The position numbers and the translations under genes were made by a program. Below, piece after piece: positions 31,337 to 43,499 of a DNA stretch of 64,000 nt. The stretch comes from Allium sativum. Its lineage: Eukaryota > Streptophyta > Magnoliopsida > Asparagales > Amaryllidaceae. Location: contig CM060918.1 of the NCBI GenBank assembly GCA_030737875.1, forward strand, positions 776,854,552 through 776,918,551. Reading direction: 5' to 3'. The notes beneath the pieces were generated by a model, which made no database searches, was not told the origin of the DNA, and was given only the letters and a program-made list of their open reading frames with translations. Positions within the stretch are counted from its first letter, which is position 1; every line of letters starts with the position of its first letter.

Positions 31337-32812
31337 TTAGGTTTAGGATTCCTATATAGATAATGAGTGAGCGTATTTGTATTTTTAAAAATATAAATAT
31401 ATATTATATATATAAACCTAGATCCATAAAGGAGCGCACTAAATAGAAAGAGCAAAATATGGAAAGAATTGGGATAACTGTTTTGCACACTAAAAGAATG
31501 AGTAAGGAAATTCGAGACCCTTAGGTATGTTGGTGGAAAGTGTACAAAATAAGCTGTAGAAAGTAAGAGTAGAGCAGATGTTTGCACCTTGTAGATAGAA
31601 GCCAAACTAACAGTATAAGTAGAAACAATGTAAACCTAATAGTTGTCCTTGTCTACTCCAGTTTTGTGATTTGAAAAAAAAATGTTTTTCATTAAGACAT
31701 GTTCTACGGTTTGGCAAAAGCAAGTTTTGGTAAAGAAAATAAAGTTTTACCACTTCTTATTATTGGAAGAAAAATTTAATGAAAAAAAATGAGGCCAAAC
31801 CATGTTTTAAAAAGAATGGAGTAGGTAAGGATTAGTGTCTAAAAAGAATGGGAAAATTTTGAGGCTTTAAAGTAAGTAGCAAAGGTTATCTTGGAATAGT
31901 AGAAAATTCCCGTAGAATGCATAAGCATTGTAAGGCCTAGGATTGTTGCTTGAAAAAAAGTATAAGCTATTAATACACAACAAGGACTAGTGGTGGCTAC
32001 TAGATAGTGAAGGGCAAGTGAGTGTTGGGAGTTTGTGGTTGGACTTTTCTTTCGTGGAATAGTCCTAAGATTCTTGGCCCTTGGTAGTAGCTGTGTAGGT
32101 TCTTTGTTGAAAGATGAAAAGGCTTAATTGAAAAATAAGCTAAGTAAGAGAATAGCCTAAATAAAAAGGAAAATGATAGATTTAGTAAAGCAGCAAACGT
32201 GACGGGAAAGGAAAATGAAAATTTTAAGAAAAGATGGATAAAAATGAAATTTTTTCCAAGATAAGTTGAAAAAGAAAAGAAAATTTTCTTATGTGGGTTG
32301 TGCTTGGATAGGAAAATAGGAAATCTTTATAGAGTAGTTACATAAAATCCAAGTACAATTAGAAAAGGTGCATAAAAGAAAAACGGAAAATGTAAATTCT
32401 TCCATTTTATACCTTTTTGTAACATAAGAAATCAAATTTAGAAAATTAAATTTTTCTAAATTTTGAATTTAATGATGGTTGGTAGTGTTTTGGATGCAAT
32501 AATTGGATGGATGCTCTTATTCTGTAGGAGTGTGGGAAAATTTGGGTTAAAAATGTTTTGATTTTCAAAAATATTGCATTCATATAGAACTTCAGGTATA
32601 TTTAGGATGTGAGCAAAATGTTTTAAAAAGAGTTTTTGAAAAATTTGCATACATATAGGTGGTACCAAGTTAGGCATACATGCATTACTATGATGTATTT
32701 CACTTTGCACATGTGCACAATGTTTGCAAAAATTAGATGCCGATATGATGGATGATATAGTATGCGAGGGATTATTTGATTTTACCCTTACCAAATTTCG
32801 GGGATGAAATTT
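31337..32812 (+). other. Noncoding internal region of C
   Basis: About 1.5 kb of purine-rich, A-rich sequence without gag or pol similarity. A 126-codon ORF on the - strand (32456-32836) overlaps the polypurine tract and looks like chance. TTGCATACATAT (32645-32656) and TTTCGGGGATGAAA (32796-32809) are shared with the other elements. Confidence 0.7.
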
Positions 32813-32828
32813 CTTAAGGGTGGGAGAA
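32813..32828 (+). other. Polypurine tract of C
   Basis: TAAGGGTGGGAGAA directly precedes TGTAACACCCC at 32829. Confidence 0.9.
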
Positions 32829-33702
32829 TGTAACACCCCGCATTTTTAATGTAATTAAAAATATGCATATATGTATATATTATATGCATAGATATATTTA
32901 AAGGAAAAATTAAATAATATTAATATAATTGCATGAAGAAGTTTATGCAGTGAAATAAAGAAAAAGATTAATAAAGAAATTACATGCAATATATGAAATA
33001 AGAAGAAATGCAATGAAATGCAATGAAATGCGAAGAAATGAATGCGAACATTTAAAAAGAAATAAAAAGGAGAATTTGAAGAGCCTCTATTATTTGGTCA
33101 CGAAATTAGCATCATCGCGTTCATGGCGATTTTATGATCAATTTAGACCTATAGTTTGTAGAAAACTGATTTAAAATGAAGAAGATATCGTTAAATTAAA
33201 TATTGCAACAAAACATGAAAAAGAGGAATGATAAAATAATAATGTGTAGCATTGTCCTAAATTTTATTAACAAAAGACTTAGTACCTCATTTGGTTAGTA
33301 CATGTGACTTGTACACAAGAGGTTTTGAATTCAATCCCCGCCAGTGCCATATTTTTGTTTTAAGGGAATGGCTAAAAAGTGGCTTAGTGTGAAAATGGTT
33401 AAAAAGCAACTCAGTGTGAAAAGGGTTAATAAAGAGCTTTAATAGGAAAAACGTTTCAAAAAGAGAGAATCAGCAATTAATTGATTGAGGAATATAACTT
33501 CCAAACAAAATAGATAATTTTTCGCATATAAAAGATTAGTATACATATAAGAGATGAATGTGTGTGAACATAATTCAAATTAGAGGTTGCGCGCGAACAA
33601 AGAAACACACAAAGAAGGAACGTTTGAATTTTGATTATATGTAGAATAAATAAATCAAATTTCAAATCAAGAAAAAAGAAAGAAAATATATGTATATATA
33701 TG

Positions 33703-33703
33703 A

Positions 33704-33752
<49 letters not shown>
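33703..33752 (+). repeat. (TA)n microsatellite in the C 3' LTR
   Basis: About 24 TA units, in the segment that the 5' LTR lacks. Confidence 0.92.
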
Positions 33753-33755
<3 letters not shown>

Positions 33756-34000
33756 GTATATATATGCGTAAAGTGGTCGTTATAAGAATTGTATACGCGT
33801 AAAGAAGGTTACATGTGAATATAAAAGTTAAATAAGTTCAAACATTCAAAAATCAAATCCCTGCGTCATTCCGCATACGTGGCGTGCTTTTATTGGTTAA
33901 TGTTTTTTTGTGACGTGACCATTTCCTATTGGACGGATGACGTGGATAACTGTGATGGAGTTTTAATTAAATCTAGAGGACTGGATTTGTTTGGCACACC

Positions 34001-34010
34001 TATAAATAAG
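34001..34010 (+). promoter_or_regulatory. TATA box of the C 3' LTR
   Basis: TATAAATAAG, followed about 30 bp later by a CTAACCCTAAA-type 5'UTR start. Confidence 0.65.
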
Positions 34011-34295
34011 TCTATAGGTCTAACCCTAAATCTCACAATTCAGAGGCTACGATGAAACTCCGCCCCCATACCTATTCTTTTTCTTCTTCTCCCTCAAGTA
34101 ATCCTCTTCTCCTCTAAATCTATTCAAAAACAATGAATCTAAGAAATAGTTTATTCCTCTTCAAAAAAAAAAAGACGAAATCAAAGAATAGTAATTCAAC
34201 AACCACTTCTTAGATTCAATCAGAGCGAGGTTCTCAATCCAAATAAGAGGAAATCAAAGAATAATAGAACAGAACCAGATTTGGGAAAGCAAATC

Positions 34296-34304
34296 AAGGT
34301 GAGT
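34296..34304 (+). promoter_or_regulatory. Splice-donor-like site AAGGTGAGT in C leader
   Basis: A consensus-quality 5' splice site about 290 bp after the TATA box and upstream of all the structured motifs. Confidence 0.5.
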
Positions 34305-34448
34305 GGGTTTAATTTATCCTTGTTGAATAGTAGTATGAATATCTTTCAGCAATTCCCCAAATTAAAATGTTTAATTCAATTAAAATGTTACATCTTTTAT
34401 TTTATGCCTATTTTGTTCTTCTTCCCCTTTCCTTTTTATTTTTAAGAC

Positions 34449-34467
34449 TAGGCTAACTTCGAGCCTA
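34449..34467 (+). other. Hairpin TAGGCT/AGCCTA in C leader
   Basis: TAGGCT (34449-34454) pairs with AGCCTA (34462-34467) around AACTTCG. Element D has CAGGCT/AGCCTG in the same context, followed in both by CAAATCTC or CCAAATCTC. Confidence 0.6.
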
Positions 34468-35817
34468 TGTTCAAATCTCGTTGAAAAGCATGCATAAGAA
34501 CAACATTGAAATAGTGGGAAAGATGTTTGGTTAATTTGGGCATAATCTATAATTGGGGAAATGTAGCATAACTTATGATATAACTTAAAATTGGGGATTT
34601 TGGTTAATTGGCACATAACTGTATATATTGTAACATCCCGTAATTTTTAACGATTTAGATTCCGATTTAAATCAAAATTTTATTTTGAAATTATTCTATG
34701 GTTTTTCATAACGGGAATTCGAAATTTGTAATACGTACAATGAGATGTAGCAACTGTAAAAATTTCATCGGAAAATTTGACTGTTGTCGGTCGTGCAATT
34801 TTCAGTGAAAAGCTGCGCATAACAGATCAAATTTTAGCGATTTTAAAATTTCTCCAAAACCAGTTCGGACAAACACGAAAAATATTCTATTCGTTGTCAC
34901 GAATCCGACAGCGAAATTCGTTTCGCGAAAATCGGACGTTTTGACCTCCGTTTTCCGTCCGCATTTTTACGTCAAAGGGGTCCGTAACGCGCTTTTGAAC
35001 GGAGCATCCTGACACTGCAAATTTTATACCGTTGTGTCCATCTCGTCGCGCTGATTTTCGCAATATATTCATTTGTCAGTTTCGGTGTTCGATTCGCGCT
35101 GAAATTGTGAAAATGATTGCATAGTTCATTTTTGAAACAGAGCCATTTGAGTTCGATGTGTCCCTTTTCCGATCTTACTTACTTTTCTAGATATTTTGGG
35201 TCTGCAAAACCCGTCCTTTTATTTTATTAAATCACCGAGAAATTTTTTTGTTTTTCTAAGTGGGAACATTTGCCTTAAATTTTAAAACCATTTATTTTAT
35301 AATGCATGCACGTTTCTTTTATTTGCTTGCATTCTTGCGTTCCATTGCATGCTTGTGTTCCATTCCATGCGTGCGTTATGCCATTTCATCTTTGTGTCCA
35401 TTCTTTTGTACAAAAGCCATGTTACTGTGCATGCATTACGTTTGATTTTCCCAAACAATATTTCATTAGTTTCATACGTTATTTTTATGCGTTGCTTTGA
35501 GAAAATAAATAGCTTTGAAAACAAGATGTATTCCAAAGTTAGCTGCGGTTTCATCTATTTTGAATACATGCGTCCATTTTGTTTACAAAGTTATCCATGT
35601 CCATTTTGTTTTCAAAGCTCCATTCAGCTCGCATTTCCAAAAGTTACGTTCAAATGCTATACCGTTCAAAATTCCTTCTTACTCGTTCCTTGATCCCACG
35701 TTCTTTGGATTTTCCGCCTTTTCAGATTTACAATAATAATTCAAACTGTACAGCGTCCTTTCTTTAAATTTTAAATGCAAGTGTATGCTCCCAGAACCCT
35801 TTTTCTCTCCAAAAGCC

Positions 35818-35824
35818 TATAAAC
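35818..35824 (+). promoter_or_regulatory. TATA box of LTR E
   Basis: TATAAAC lies upstream of a C-rich 5'UTR-like segment starting near 35880. Confidence 0.5.
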
Positions 35825-36977
35825 ACTTCACATATATTTATAAAATAAAAGCAGCACCTTTTCAAAACTAGTAAGCCATTTCGTTTCTCTTCCCATCGCC
35901 TCCTTTTTCTTCACATTTTTGTCACCCAGCTACTCCATTCCGCAAAGTTTGGCTCACTCCCATCACAAAACTGACCCGCCTGCCGCGAGACTCCCTCAGC
36001 CCCGCCACCATGCTGAACGCGCCCTCGTCACCCTATTGAAAGCCCATGTCCCCGAGCCCAAGTCCTCCGTGAAGCCGCGCCACCATACCCGAGACCTTTC
36101 CCCTCTCCGGCGATAGTTCCGAAGCCATGCCCAGCTCCAACCGAGGCCACCAACTCCGACCATGTTGCCGTACTTAGTCGGAAGCCATCACCTGAAGCCC
36201 AAGCCCTAACTGTACTTCGCTCCACCACCCTAGAAGCTGAGAGCCTTATCCTTCTTCTCCGTCTTGCGTCTGTGATATTTCTAGCGTGTGTTCAGAACCA
36301 TGCGTGACATCTGTGTATGGGTGTATGGCGTGAGTATTTGGTGTCAGTAAATAATAACATGTGTGAATATTTTTCATGTGTTTGTTTATTTTATTGTATA
36401 AATTCTTGCGTGCTTTTATGTTGAAGTGTTGGTGTATGTATGTGGTGTTTGTGTGTGTATGTGATGGTATAGTGTTGTGTATATTTCTGTGTAAAAATAT
36501 ATATATATGGCTTTGGGTGTTCATATATGATACCTATATTTATATAATCATTTTAAAGTATTTTGTGCGTGTTTGTTTTAAATATAAATTTTATACATAC
36601 TACAATTTTTCTATTTGTATCCATATACATATATATATGTATATATAGTTTAATGTACATTGAATTTTAAAATAAATAAATATTTTCTTTATGTATATAT
36701 ATAAGCATATATATATATATATAATATTGTTGTAAAAATTAATTGTGATTATTTTTGAGTCGGGTTTGGTGTAGAGTTTCGAAACCGTTTCAAAAACCCA
36801 ATATGTGAAACCGTCCCAAAACTGATAACCGTTCCGATCCATTGGAAACCCCAATCTTCTCTTATTAAAATAAAAAAATATTGAGCGATTATTGGGTTGA
36901 ATCCATTTCGAGTCGTGACTAAATATTCATCGCTTCATTTTGTGTCTGTCGGCTTCCATTCTCCAATTTGTGCCACG

Positions 36978-36987
36978 AAAGGTGAGT
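36978..36987 (+). promoter_or_regulatory. Splice-donor-like site AAAGGTGAGT in LTR E
   Basis: A consensus-quality donor about 1.1 kb after the TATA box, at the start of the AT-rich leader. Confidence 0.5.
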
Positions 36988-37208
36988 TTATCTCACATCT
37001 GACTCACATTTATTTCATGGATGTTAGATCAATAATGAACTGTTGTATGATATGTATAGGTTGTTAGTAGAAATTGTTTGATTTGATATGTATGCACATT
37101 TCATATGCGACACGATATATTCATATGACACATAGTTGCACTGATGATATATATGTTGTGATTGATACTATGTGATTGTTGATAACCTAGTTTTAGGAAA
37201 ATCACTAA

Positions 37209-37370
37209 GGGTTGAAATGATACATACCCGAACGAACATTAGAATAGGGAAAAATCGTTATGGGTTGAAATGATAGATCTGAACGATTTTTATTGAATTT
37301 GGGATCGCGGGTTGAAATGATAGACCCGTAGAAATTTTATCAATTGCGGGTTGAAATGATAAATATCCGT
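37209..37370 (+). repeat. Four hairpins with a shared TTGAAATGATA loop in LTR E
   Basis: GGGTTGAAATGATA occurs four times, starting near 37209, 37263, 37309 and 37348. Around the first, third and fourth copies flanking bases can pair (GGGT/ACCC, CGGGT/ACCCG, CGGGT/ATCCG). The loop is constant while the third strand varies. Confidence 0.6.
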
Positions 37371-38700
37371 ATCACTTGACCATATGGTAGAAAACTATAT
37401 ACGGACACCGTCGGTCATGTTTTCGAAGTAAAATGAGTTTTATTTTAAAATATTTACTTAAGACTTTATATATTTATATTTATATTTTATTTAAATATAA
37501 ATTATTTTGTATATTTTAGATTATGTGTTTTAAAATGATTTATTTGTAAATAGGGATTTAAATGTTTATTTAAGATTTTACTTATAAATTTATTTATTTT
37601 AAACCATATAATTTATTCCTATAAGAACCTTTTTATATTATTGTACATATTTCTTTAAATCTATTTTTATATTATTTTAAACTTATATGTTTATAATCTA
37701 TTTCTAATTTACTTTAGAATTTTATAAACTTATATATGTATATATACATATATCTATTTTCAAAATTAATTTTCTTATATATATATATATATCATAAACT
37801 TTAATGAAGTCAAGATGGATAGGTTAGATTTCGCAATTTAAATTCGAAGTTTAAAGATGTAAATTTATATAATGATGTTTGAATAATGAATGAACTCATA
37901 TTATGTTATGAATTGGAACCGATACGAATTTTAGTAGAGATGAACTTGAATTGATAAAATTAAGAAATTGAATTTGATTTGGTTTAAATTATGAACCTTG
38001 ATAAGAAATGAATGTGAATTGGGTAAATTGATTTATTTTAATTTATAATCGATATGAATTGAATTCAAGTTTTTAATTGATTAAACATGAATTGGAATAT
38101 ATATATAGATGTTATATGTGGAATTGGTTTTTATATTATTTGGTTTGAATTAAGAATTTTGTTAAATTGATGCATAAGAATGGTTTTAAATAGTAAATCG
38201 TTTGAATGGAAATATAAGATTTTGAATTTTGAACTATATGACTTGAATGATAAAGTACGATAAAATTTGTTTAAATTGAAATGTAATTTTGACTTGAATC
38301 GTATATTCAAATTCGAACCAAATGTCGGATTTAAATGAATCGAATTGAAACGATTCCTTGTGAAGGAAAATTTTGAATCACTTGAATGGTTTCAAACTTG
38401 AATTTTTGCGAATATAAGCCGAACCAAAATTATAATTGAAGTTAAAGGTTTTGATATTGATTTAAACGGAAATTGAGATATTTAAGGTATAACTTAAATA
38501 TAAGTCGATTTGGGATTTGAAAGTTGTTATGCGATTTTTGTCGGAAACTTATATAAAATCGAAGTTAAATAGTATAGTATTTGCTTATACTACATTTTGA
38601 AATCTTTTCGAGATGTTTTTTTTAAATCGATTTGATTTGAGCGATTCTCGTGAGATGTTTTCAAAATTGAATATAATTGAAGTTAGATATTTAAATTTGA
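37371..38700 (+). other. AT-rich part of LTR E with GAATTG-type degenerate repeats
   Basis: Highly AT-rich, with many TTGAATTG and TTAAATTG steps. No ORFs or other signal seen. Confidence 0.5.
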
Positions 38701-39415
38701 TTTCAAATTCGAATATGAGAATTCGTATAAACTATTTTATAAAGTGATTTATAAAATAATGACCACGGCGTGAAAAATGTAAACGATTGGTTGTTAAAGA
38801 GACCGGGATCGGCTATTGTCATACTCTCTGCCAATACCGAAAACCACTTTGACAACTGTGTACGTGGTGGAGTTCCAGAATGAAGAGGATGATTTGGCAA
38901 ACGACTCCATTTTTTATTTCATATTAATTACGAGACCTTGACTACCTTGAGTCAGCTTGATGTGGCTAAAACAGGAGCTATGCTTAGACCAAGTGAGGTC
39001 ATACATCTTATCGAGCACACTTCTTCGATATTATTCTATTACTGTTGAGATTCGATTTGGGCCCTTTTGATTATGGGAGTGTGTATCGAGGTGGGCAGTA
39101 GTTGCTACTATGTGTTACCACCAGTCCGGCTCTGCAAACGTTGAATCCACCCTGGCATTCCTTGCGTGCCTTATCACATGCCTTATACGAGCCCATTACG
39201 ATTTTGTTTTGTACTGTTTTATATGGAGTGCCCTCTGATCAACCTCCAGTTTACGGAGGAATTACGGTATTGTATATACTATGGGAATATATGAACGGTG
39301 TAAGGGTAATCATGGTAATCCCGCTTACGCTATTTTGATATTTTACTTTACTGATAGACACTATTGTATATAGCGTATTATACTATATAGTATTAGTTTG
39401 ACGGATCCTTAGAGG

Positions 39416-39451
39416 ATGGTGATCCCAAACATTCTCTAAGTTACTGATTGC
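39416..39451 (+). other. Hairpin CTTAGAG/CTCTAAG in LTR E
   Basis: CTTAGAG and CTCTAAG pair perfectly over 7 bp around a 19-base loop. Confidence 0.45.
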
Positions 39452-39738
39452 ATTTCATCGAACATTTCATTTGAGTTGATTTACTTCCATGAGAATGTTA
39501 GTCCTGATCCGAGTATTCCAGTTTCGAGATTCATCTTTGGAGTTTGGAGCTTATATTTGATTTTTGTCTAACCTATATCTACCTATTGATAAGTTGTTTC
39601 AGTCGTTTAGTTAGTTCTGTCATTCTGTTTCAGACAGTTATCAATTATTTATTGTATTAGATTACCGCTGTATTATTTGTGTAAACTCTGGTGTAAAATT
39701 ATTTAATAGCTTCATGAACTACTATTGTATTTTAAATT

Positions 39739-39750
39739 TTCCGCTGTGAG
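39739..39750 (+). other. TTCCGCTGTGAG motif, LTR E
   Basis: Identical to the motif in C and about 150 bp before the LTR end. Confidence 0.6.
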
Positions 39751-40270
39751 ATAATATATTGCTCTGTATCTGTGTCTATGATCTGTGATTCTGTGATTTA
39801 TTCTATTACCCCAGAAGCTAATAACAATCCGTTGTTTTGGACGTTCGAGTTGACATGTTTTGTCGATTCGGCACGGTCAAAATGGCGGGTCATTACAGAT
39901 ATTAATCTGGAACATTAATGAAAATATATGCAATTTGTGTTGGAACAATTAGGTATGCTTGGAATATGGAAAATGAAAAGAAGGGGAATATGGGAAGAAG
40001 TTACTATTTGCGGATCTAAGATTATAAATTTGAGTTATATGAATATGGATAAAAGTTAAAGTTAGAAGATTAGGTCACGATTGGATGGATAATACTTGGA
40101 AGTAAAATAAAATGCTTAAGATGGGAAAATTGAGACATAACTATTGTTTGTAATTTTAAGCATAACCTATATTGTGGATTTTTGGGATAATTGGTATATT
40201 AAACCTTAATTTGGGCATGAACAGTAAATAAATTATTTAAAGATGAATATGCCTAAAAACTGAACCGTGT

Positions 40271-40366
40271 CTAGGCACGAGGTTAGATTGCACTTGTGGT
40301 AGAAGTCTGCCCGGAACCGCCCAGCATATCCAGTAGCCACAAGTGGTGAATCTAATGTGAGAGGCC
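40271..40366 (+). other. Structured motif H1, C 3' LTR copy a
   Basis: CACTTGTGG (40291-40299) pairs perfectly with CCACAAGTG (40337-40345), and TTAGATT (40283-40289) with AATCTAA (40349-40355). Confidence 0.88.
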
Positions 40367-40387
40367 TGTGTGTACACATGAAATGGT

Positions 40388-40490
40388 ACTAAGACACGAG
40401 GTTAGATTGTGTTTGCAGTAGAAGTCTGCCCGGAACCGCTCGACATATCCAGCATCCGCAAAAGATTAATCTAATGTGAGAGGTCTAGTG
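40388..40490 (+). other. Structured motif H1, C 3' LTR copy b
   Basis: TTAGATT pairs with AATCTAA, and GTTTGCAG pairs with CCGCAAA with one mismatch. The loop is conserved. Confidence 0.8.
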
Positions 40491-41314
40491 CGTAAACATA
40501 TAAATAAATATGTTTATATAAAGAGTAGAAGCAAATGACTCAAATTGTGACAGTTAAGAGGAATAAAGGTGAATGGGAGTCATAATTATATTAAATAAAA
40601 TGAACGATAGGGGAGGATGAAATAACTTATGTAATAAAGTTGTACTTAATCGAAGATTAAGTAATTTGTGAGAATAAGAGTAAATATACAAATGAGGATA
40701 AAATAAGTTATATGAATGAAAGGAGAAACTTATTAGTAAACCTTAGTTAAGTGAACTAAGTTGATAAGTAAATTTTGTAATGATGGTGTAAGATGAGATT
40801 ATGATTAAATAAAAATGAAAGAAGGCTAACTTATGGAAATAAGTAAGTTGTATTTAATCATAAATGATGAATGACATGTTAGTAGAAAACACGTGAATTA
40901 AGATGTGCTTAATTATAAATTAAGTAGAACATGTTATGGTAACCATGGGATGGAATAATGAATTGATTATGAGACTAACATGTTGTAGGCTTATTAATGA
41001 ACTTAAATGGGCTAAGTTATAAATTGAATTAATAAGCAAGGGTAACTTGGTAAACTTGAAAAGGAAGTCAACGTAAAGGAGAATAACCAAGTTAAATGAG
41101 AAAACTCATGAGGTGGCGCAAGCGCGTGATTAATGGTTAGACGTAGGGTCTGACTAGTCCATACATTAGAGGATGAATAACCATAAGGGGTAGATCATCG
41201 GGATGTCAAAAGACACAAAGAGGAGTGCATGTCCATCTAGATATTCTTGTAGGCTCCAGCGGACTGGGTTAAGAAGCACGCGGCTTCTGGGGACGTAGGG
41301 TACTCTTGGTATTC

Positions 41315-41352
41315 CTCTGTGAGTGGCGGATGATCCGCCTGTACTCACAGAG
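41315..41352 (+). other. Near-perfect 38-nt hairpin in the C 3' LTR
   Basis: CTCTGTGAGT (41315-41324) pairs with ACTCACAGAG (41343-41352), and directly inside GGCGGAT (41325-41331) pairs with ATCCGCC (41333-41339). The 5' LTR copy (about 30104-30141) has two G-to-A changes that each break a pair. Confidence 0.7.
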
Positions 41353-41755
41353 TTTACGTCTGCGTAGGTGAACCAATGAGTATGCCTTGATTGCAATAAT
41401 AAGGGGCAATCAAAAGACTAAGATGGAGCTGCATGATTCGACGAGACCAGTTAGTGCCCTGTGATAGCAACTCGTCGTCTACCTACTATCTTCAGTCAGT
41501 ACGTAAAGCGGAAAGGCGGAGAACTCCAGAAGACCATATACTCTGCTATCTAGTTATGGGTGAGGTTGGCCAATAGGTTTGAAGGGCTTATGGGGCTGGG
41601 GTTAAGTTCTCTTTCTTGATATTCTTGGGTTCTTTTCATTAGTTGAGGGAGGGGTCTAGTGGGACATAGCCACTGTAAAATTAGACCTTAGCATCTGCAA
41701 TCGGCAGGTCTCTGAAGCTCCCGACCGAGTTCCATGTTTCTTAATTAGACCTGCC

Positions 41756-41760
41756 ACGGG
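41756..41760. other. Target site duplication of element B, left copy
   Basis: ACGGG recurs at 54586-54590. The C 5' LTR has it once, at about 30538-30542, in uninterrupted sequence. Confidence 0.95.
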
Positions 41761-42652
41761 TGTAATAACGCGGAATTCTGAGCCAATTTAAAATTTTTAT
41801 TTTGGCAATTTTAGTGAATTTTGATTATTTAAAATGAATTATTTTAAATAATAACGACGAGAAATTTATTTTGAATAGAATTTGAACGTATATTGTTATA
41901 TAGATTGTCGTTAGAATATAAATAATTATTTATAATTATAATAGGAATTGAAAATGGCGCGGTAGTTCGAAAATTCGATTTCAAAGTTCAAATGAATGTA
42001 CAGGATTCAAAATAAACCGGATTCTGGCGAAACCAAAAACATTAGAATCAATTTGAGAATATCTTTCCAAGAATCTGAAAAATTGAAATTTCATAGCGGG
42101 GATAAAAAGTTATGCCTAGTTGAAAATTCAGAATAGTCGCTATGAAATTCTGGCCCTTAAAAATGGAAATTTTGCAAACGACCTCGGTTTTCGACGAAAC
42201 CACTTTTGTTGGATCCGTGATGTCAAGTTATTGCTAGGTTTCAAAATTCGTAATTTTCTGAATCAATATGTGAGCGTGGCGACGTAAAACGCGTTCGACT
42301 AGTTTTAGTTGATTTTAATCGACTGGAAAATGATCATTTTTCAAACGGTCTTCAAATTTGATGAAATTAGTTTTGTTAGGACCGTATCGTCTATACGAGG
42401 CTAGAAATAATTTTTCGGGAATTTTTAGAGCTAGTATGTGGCCCCCGTAAATTGAAATGTGCGTTTAAAATCAAATATAGTGATTTATATTTTAAATTTG
42501 ACGAAAACTGATCGAAATGATCAAATCATCTTACGATACATATCCCATTGTTTTTCAGAATAGGGGTAATACGTTAGGGACGACAGTCGTTAGGCTCGAA
42601 TCGGGGTTCGCAATGAAAGTCAACTTTAATGAGAATTAAATAATAAAAATAA

Positions 42653-42664
42653 TATATATATATA
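42653..42664 (+). promoter_or_regulatory. TATA-like run of the B 5' LTR
   Basis: TATATATATATA precedes the C-rich 5'UTR. In the 3' LTR the run is longer (49529-49552). Confidence 0.55.
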
Positions 42665-43490
42665 GTAACCCTTTTTTTCTCTAAACCCCCCCCCCCTTCT
42701 TTTCATTTCCTCATCATAACTCCCGATCCCCATTTCCCAAATCCACGTCGCCCTTCCGTCCACCGCGCCACCAGGTCGGCCACCCTTTCTCCGACGATCG
42801 CCCATGCCCAGCGCTGCCCTTCCCTACTCTCTTCTCTAATCCGTCGAACCCTAGCCCAACCCCTCCAAATCGAACGGAGATGAAACCGCCCACCCACTGA
42901 AACACCGTGGGCCGCCTCTGCCACCACCCTCCGACACCGAGCCCGTCAGCACCCTCCCCCACTCCAAAACCTACTATAAGTTTTTAATTATGTTTTATTT
43001 ATTTATTTATTTTAATCTATTTATAGTAATTATTATTAAAAGTGATAAAAATCTGTTTTTGATGTGAACAAAGTTTTGAATTTTTATATAAACAAAGATT
43101 GTATTTTTATAAATTTAATTACGTAGAAAAATCGGAATTTTAATGTAGGAAGTAGCGAAGAAAAATATTTTTTTTGTATATATAGAGTTGTAAGAATATG
43201 ATCTTTATAAATGTAGGTATAAATTAAAAAGGTAAGATTTTTATATAGAAAACAATGTAGTAAAAATCTGAGTTTTATATAGAAAATATTGTGGTAAAAA
43301 TATAATTTTTATATGATGTAAAGAATAAAAATATGATTTTTATATAAGGAGAAGAATAAAAATGTGATTTTTGTATGAACATTACAAGAATAAAAATGTG
43401 ATTTTTATTGTGAACAGCGTGAAATGGTTGAGTTGGAATGTCGAGCGAATCTGAATCGTTCAGAAATAAAGAATGGCGGAGTGGAACCCA

Positions 43491-43499
43491 AAGGTGAGA
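43491..43499 (+). promoter_or_regulatory. Splice-donor-like site AAGGTGAGA in B leader
   Basis: It follows GGAGTGGAACCCAA, shared with A (about 18393), where the site reads AATGTGAGA. The B 3' LTR copy is at about 50424-50432. Confidence 0.45.

Larger units (their letters stand above)
32829..34628 (+). repeat. 3' LTR of C, first part (U3, promoter, 5'UTR)
   Basis: This is the fuller copy of the C LTR start. It retains the tRNA-like segment (33276-33350), a long TA run, the TATA box at 34001, a 5'UTR and a donor-like site at 34296-34304, most of which the 5' LTR has lost. Solo LTR E interrupts it at 34629. Confidence 0.9.
34629..39897 (+). mobile_element. E: solo LTR (about 5.3 kb) inside the C 3' LTR
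   Basis: The segment begins TGTAACATCCCG and ends CATTACA. I find no primer site, internal region or polypurine tract inside it, so it looks like a solo LTR left by recombination between two LTRs. The flanks TATAT (34624-34628) and GATAT (39898-39902) form an imperfect duplication. It has a TATA box, C-rich 5'UTR, donor-like site, AT-rich leader and TTCCGCTGTGAG near the end, the same plan as A-D. No coding capacity. Confidence 0.8.
39903..41760 (+). repeat. 3' LTR of C, second part
   Basis: This continues the C LTR after E and matches 8371-8615 and 29005-30547. It holds two H1 copies, the hairpin array (about 40530-41100) and the 17-bp hairpin at 41315-41352. Element B interrupts at 41760. 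Confidence 0.9.

Noticed and set aside
32456..32836. 126-codon ORF on the - strand at the end of C
   Set aside because: It runs antisense through the 3' noncoding region and polypurine tract, with no recognisable domain.
36028..36228. C-rich ORFs near 35919-36228 as a host gene exon
   Set aside because: Equivalent C-rich 5'UTR segments occur after the TATA boxes of A and B LTRs; there is no exon continuation.
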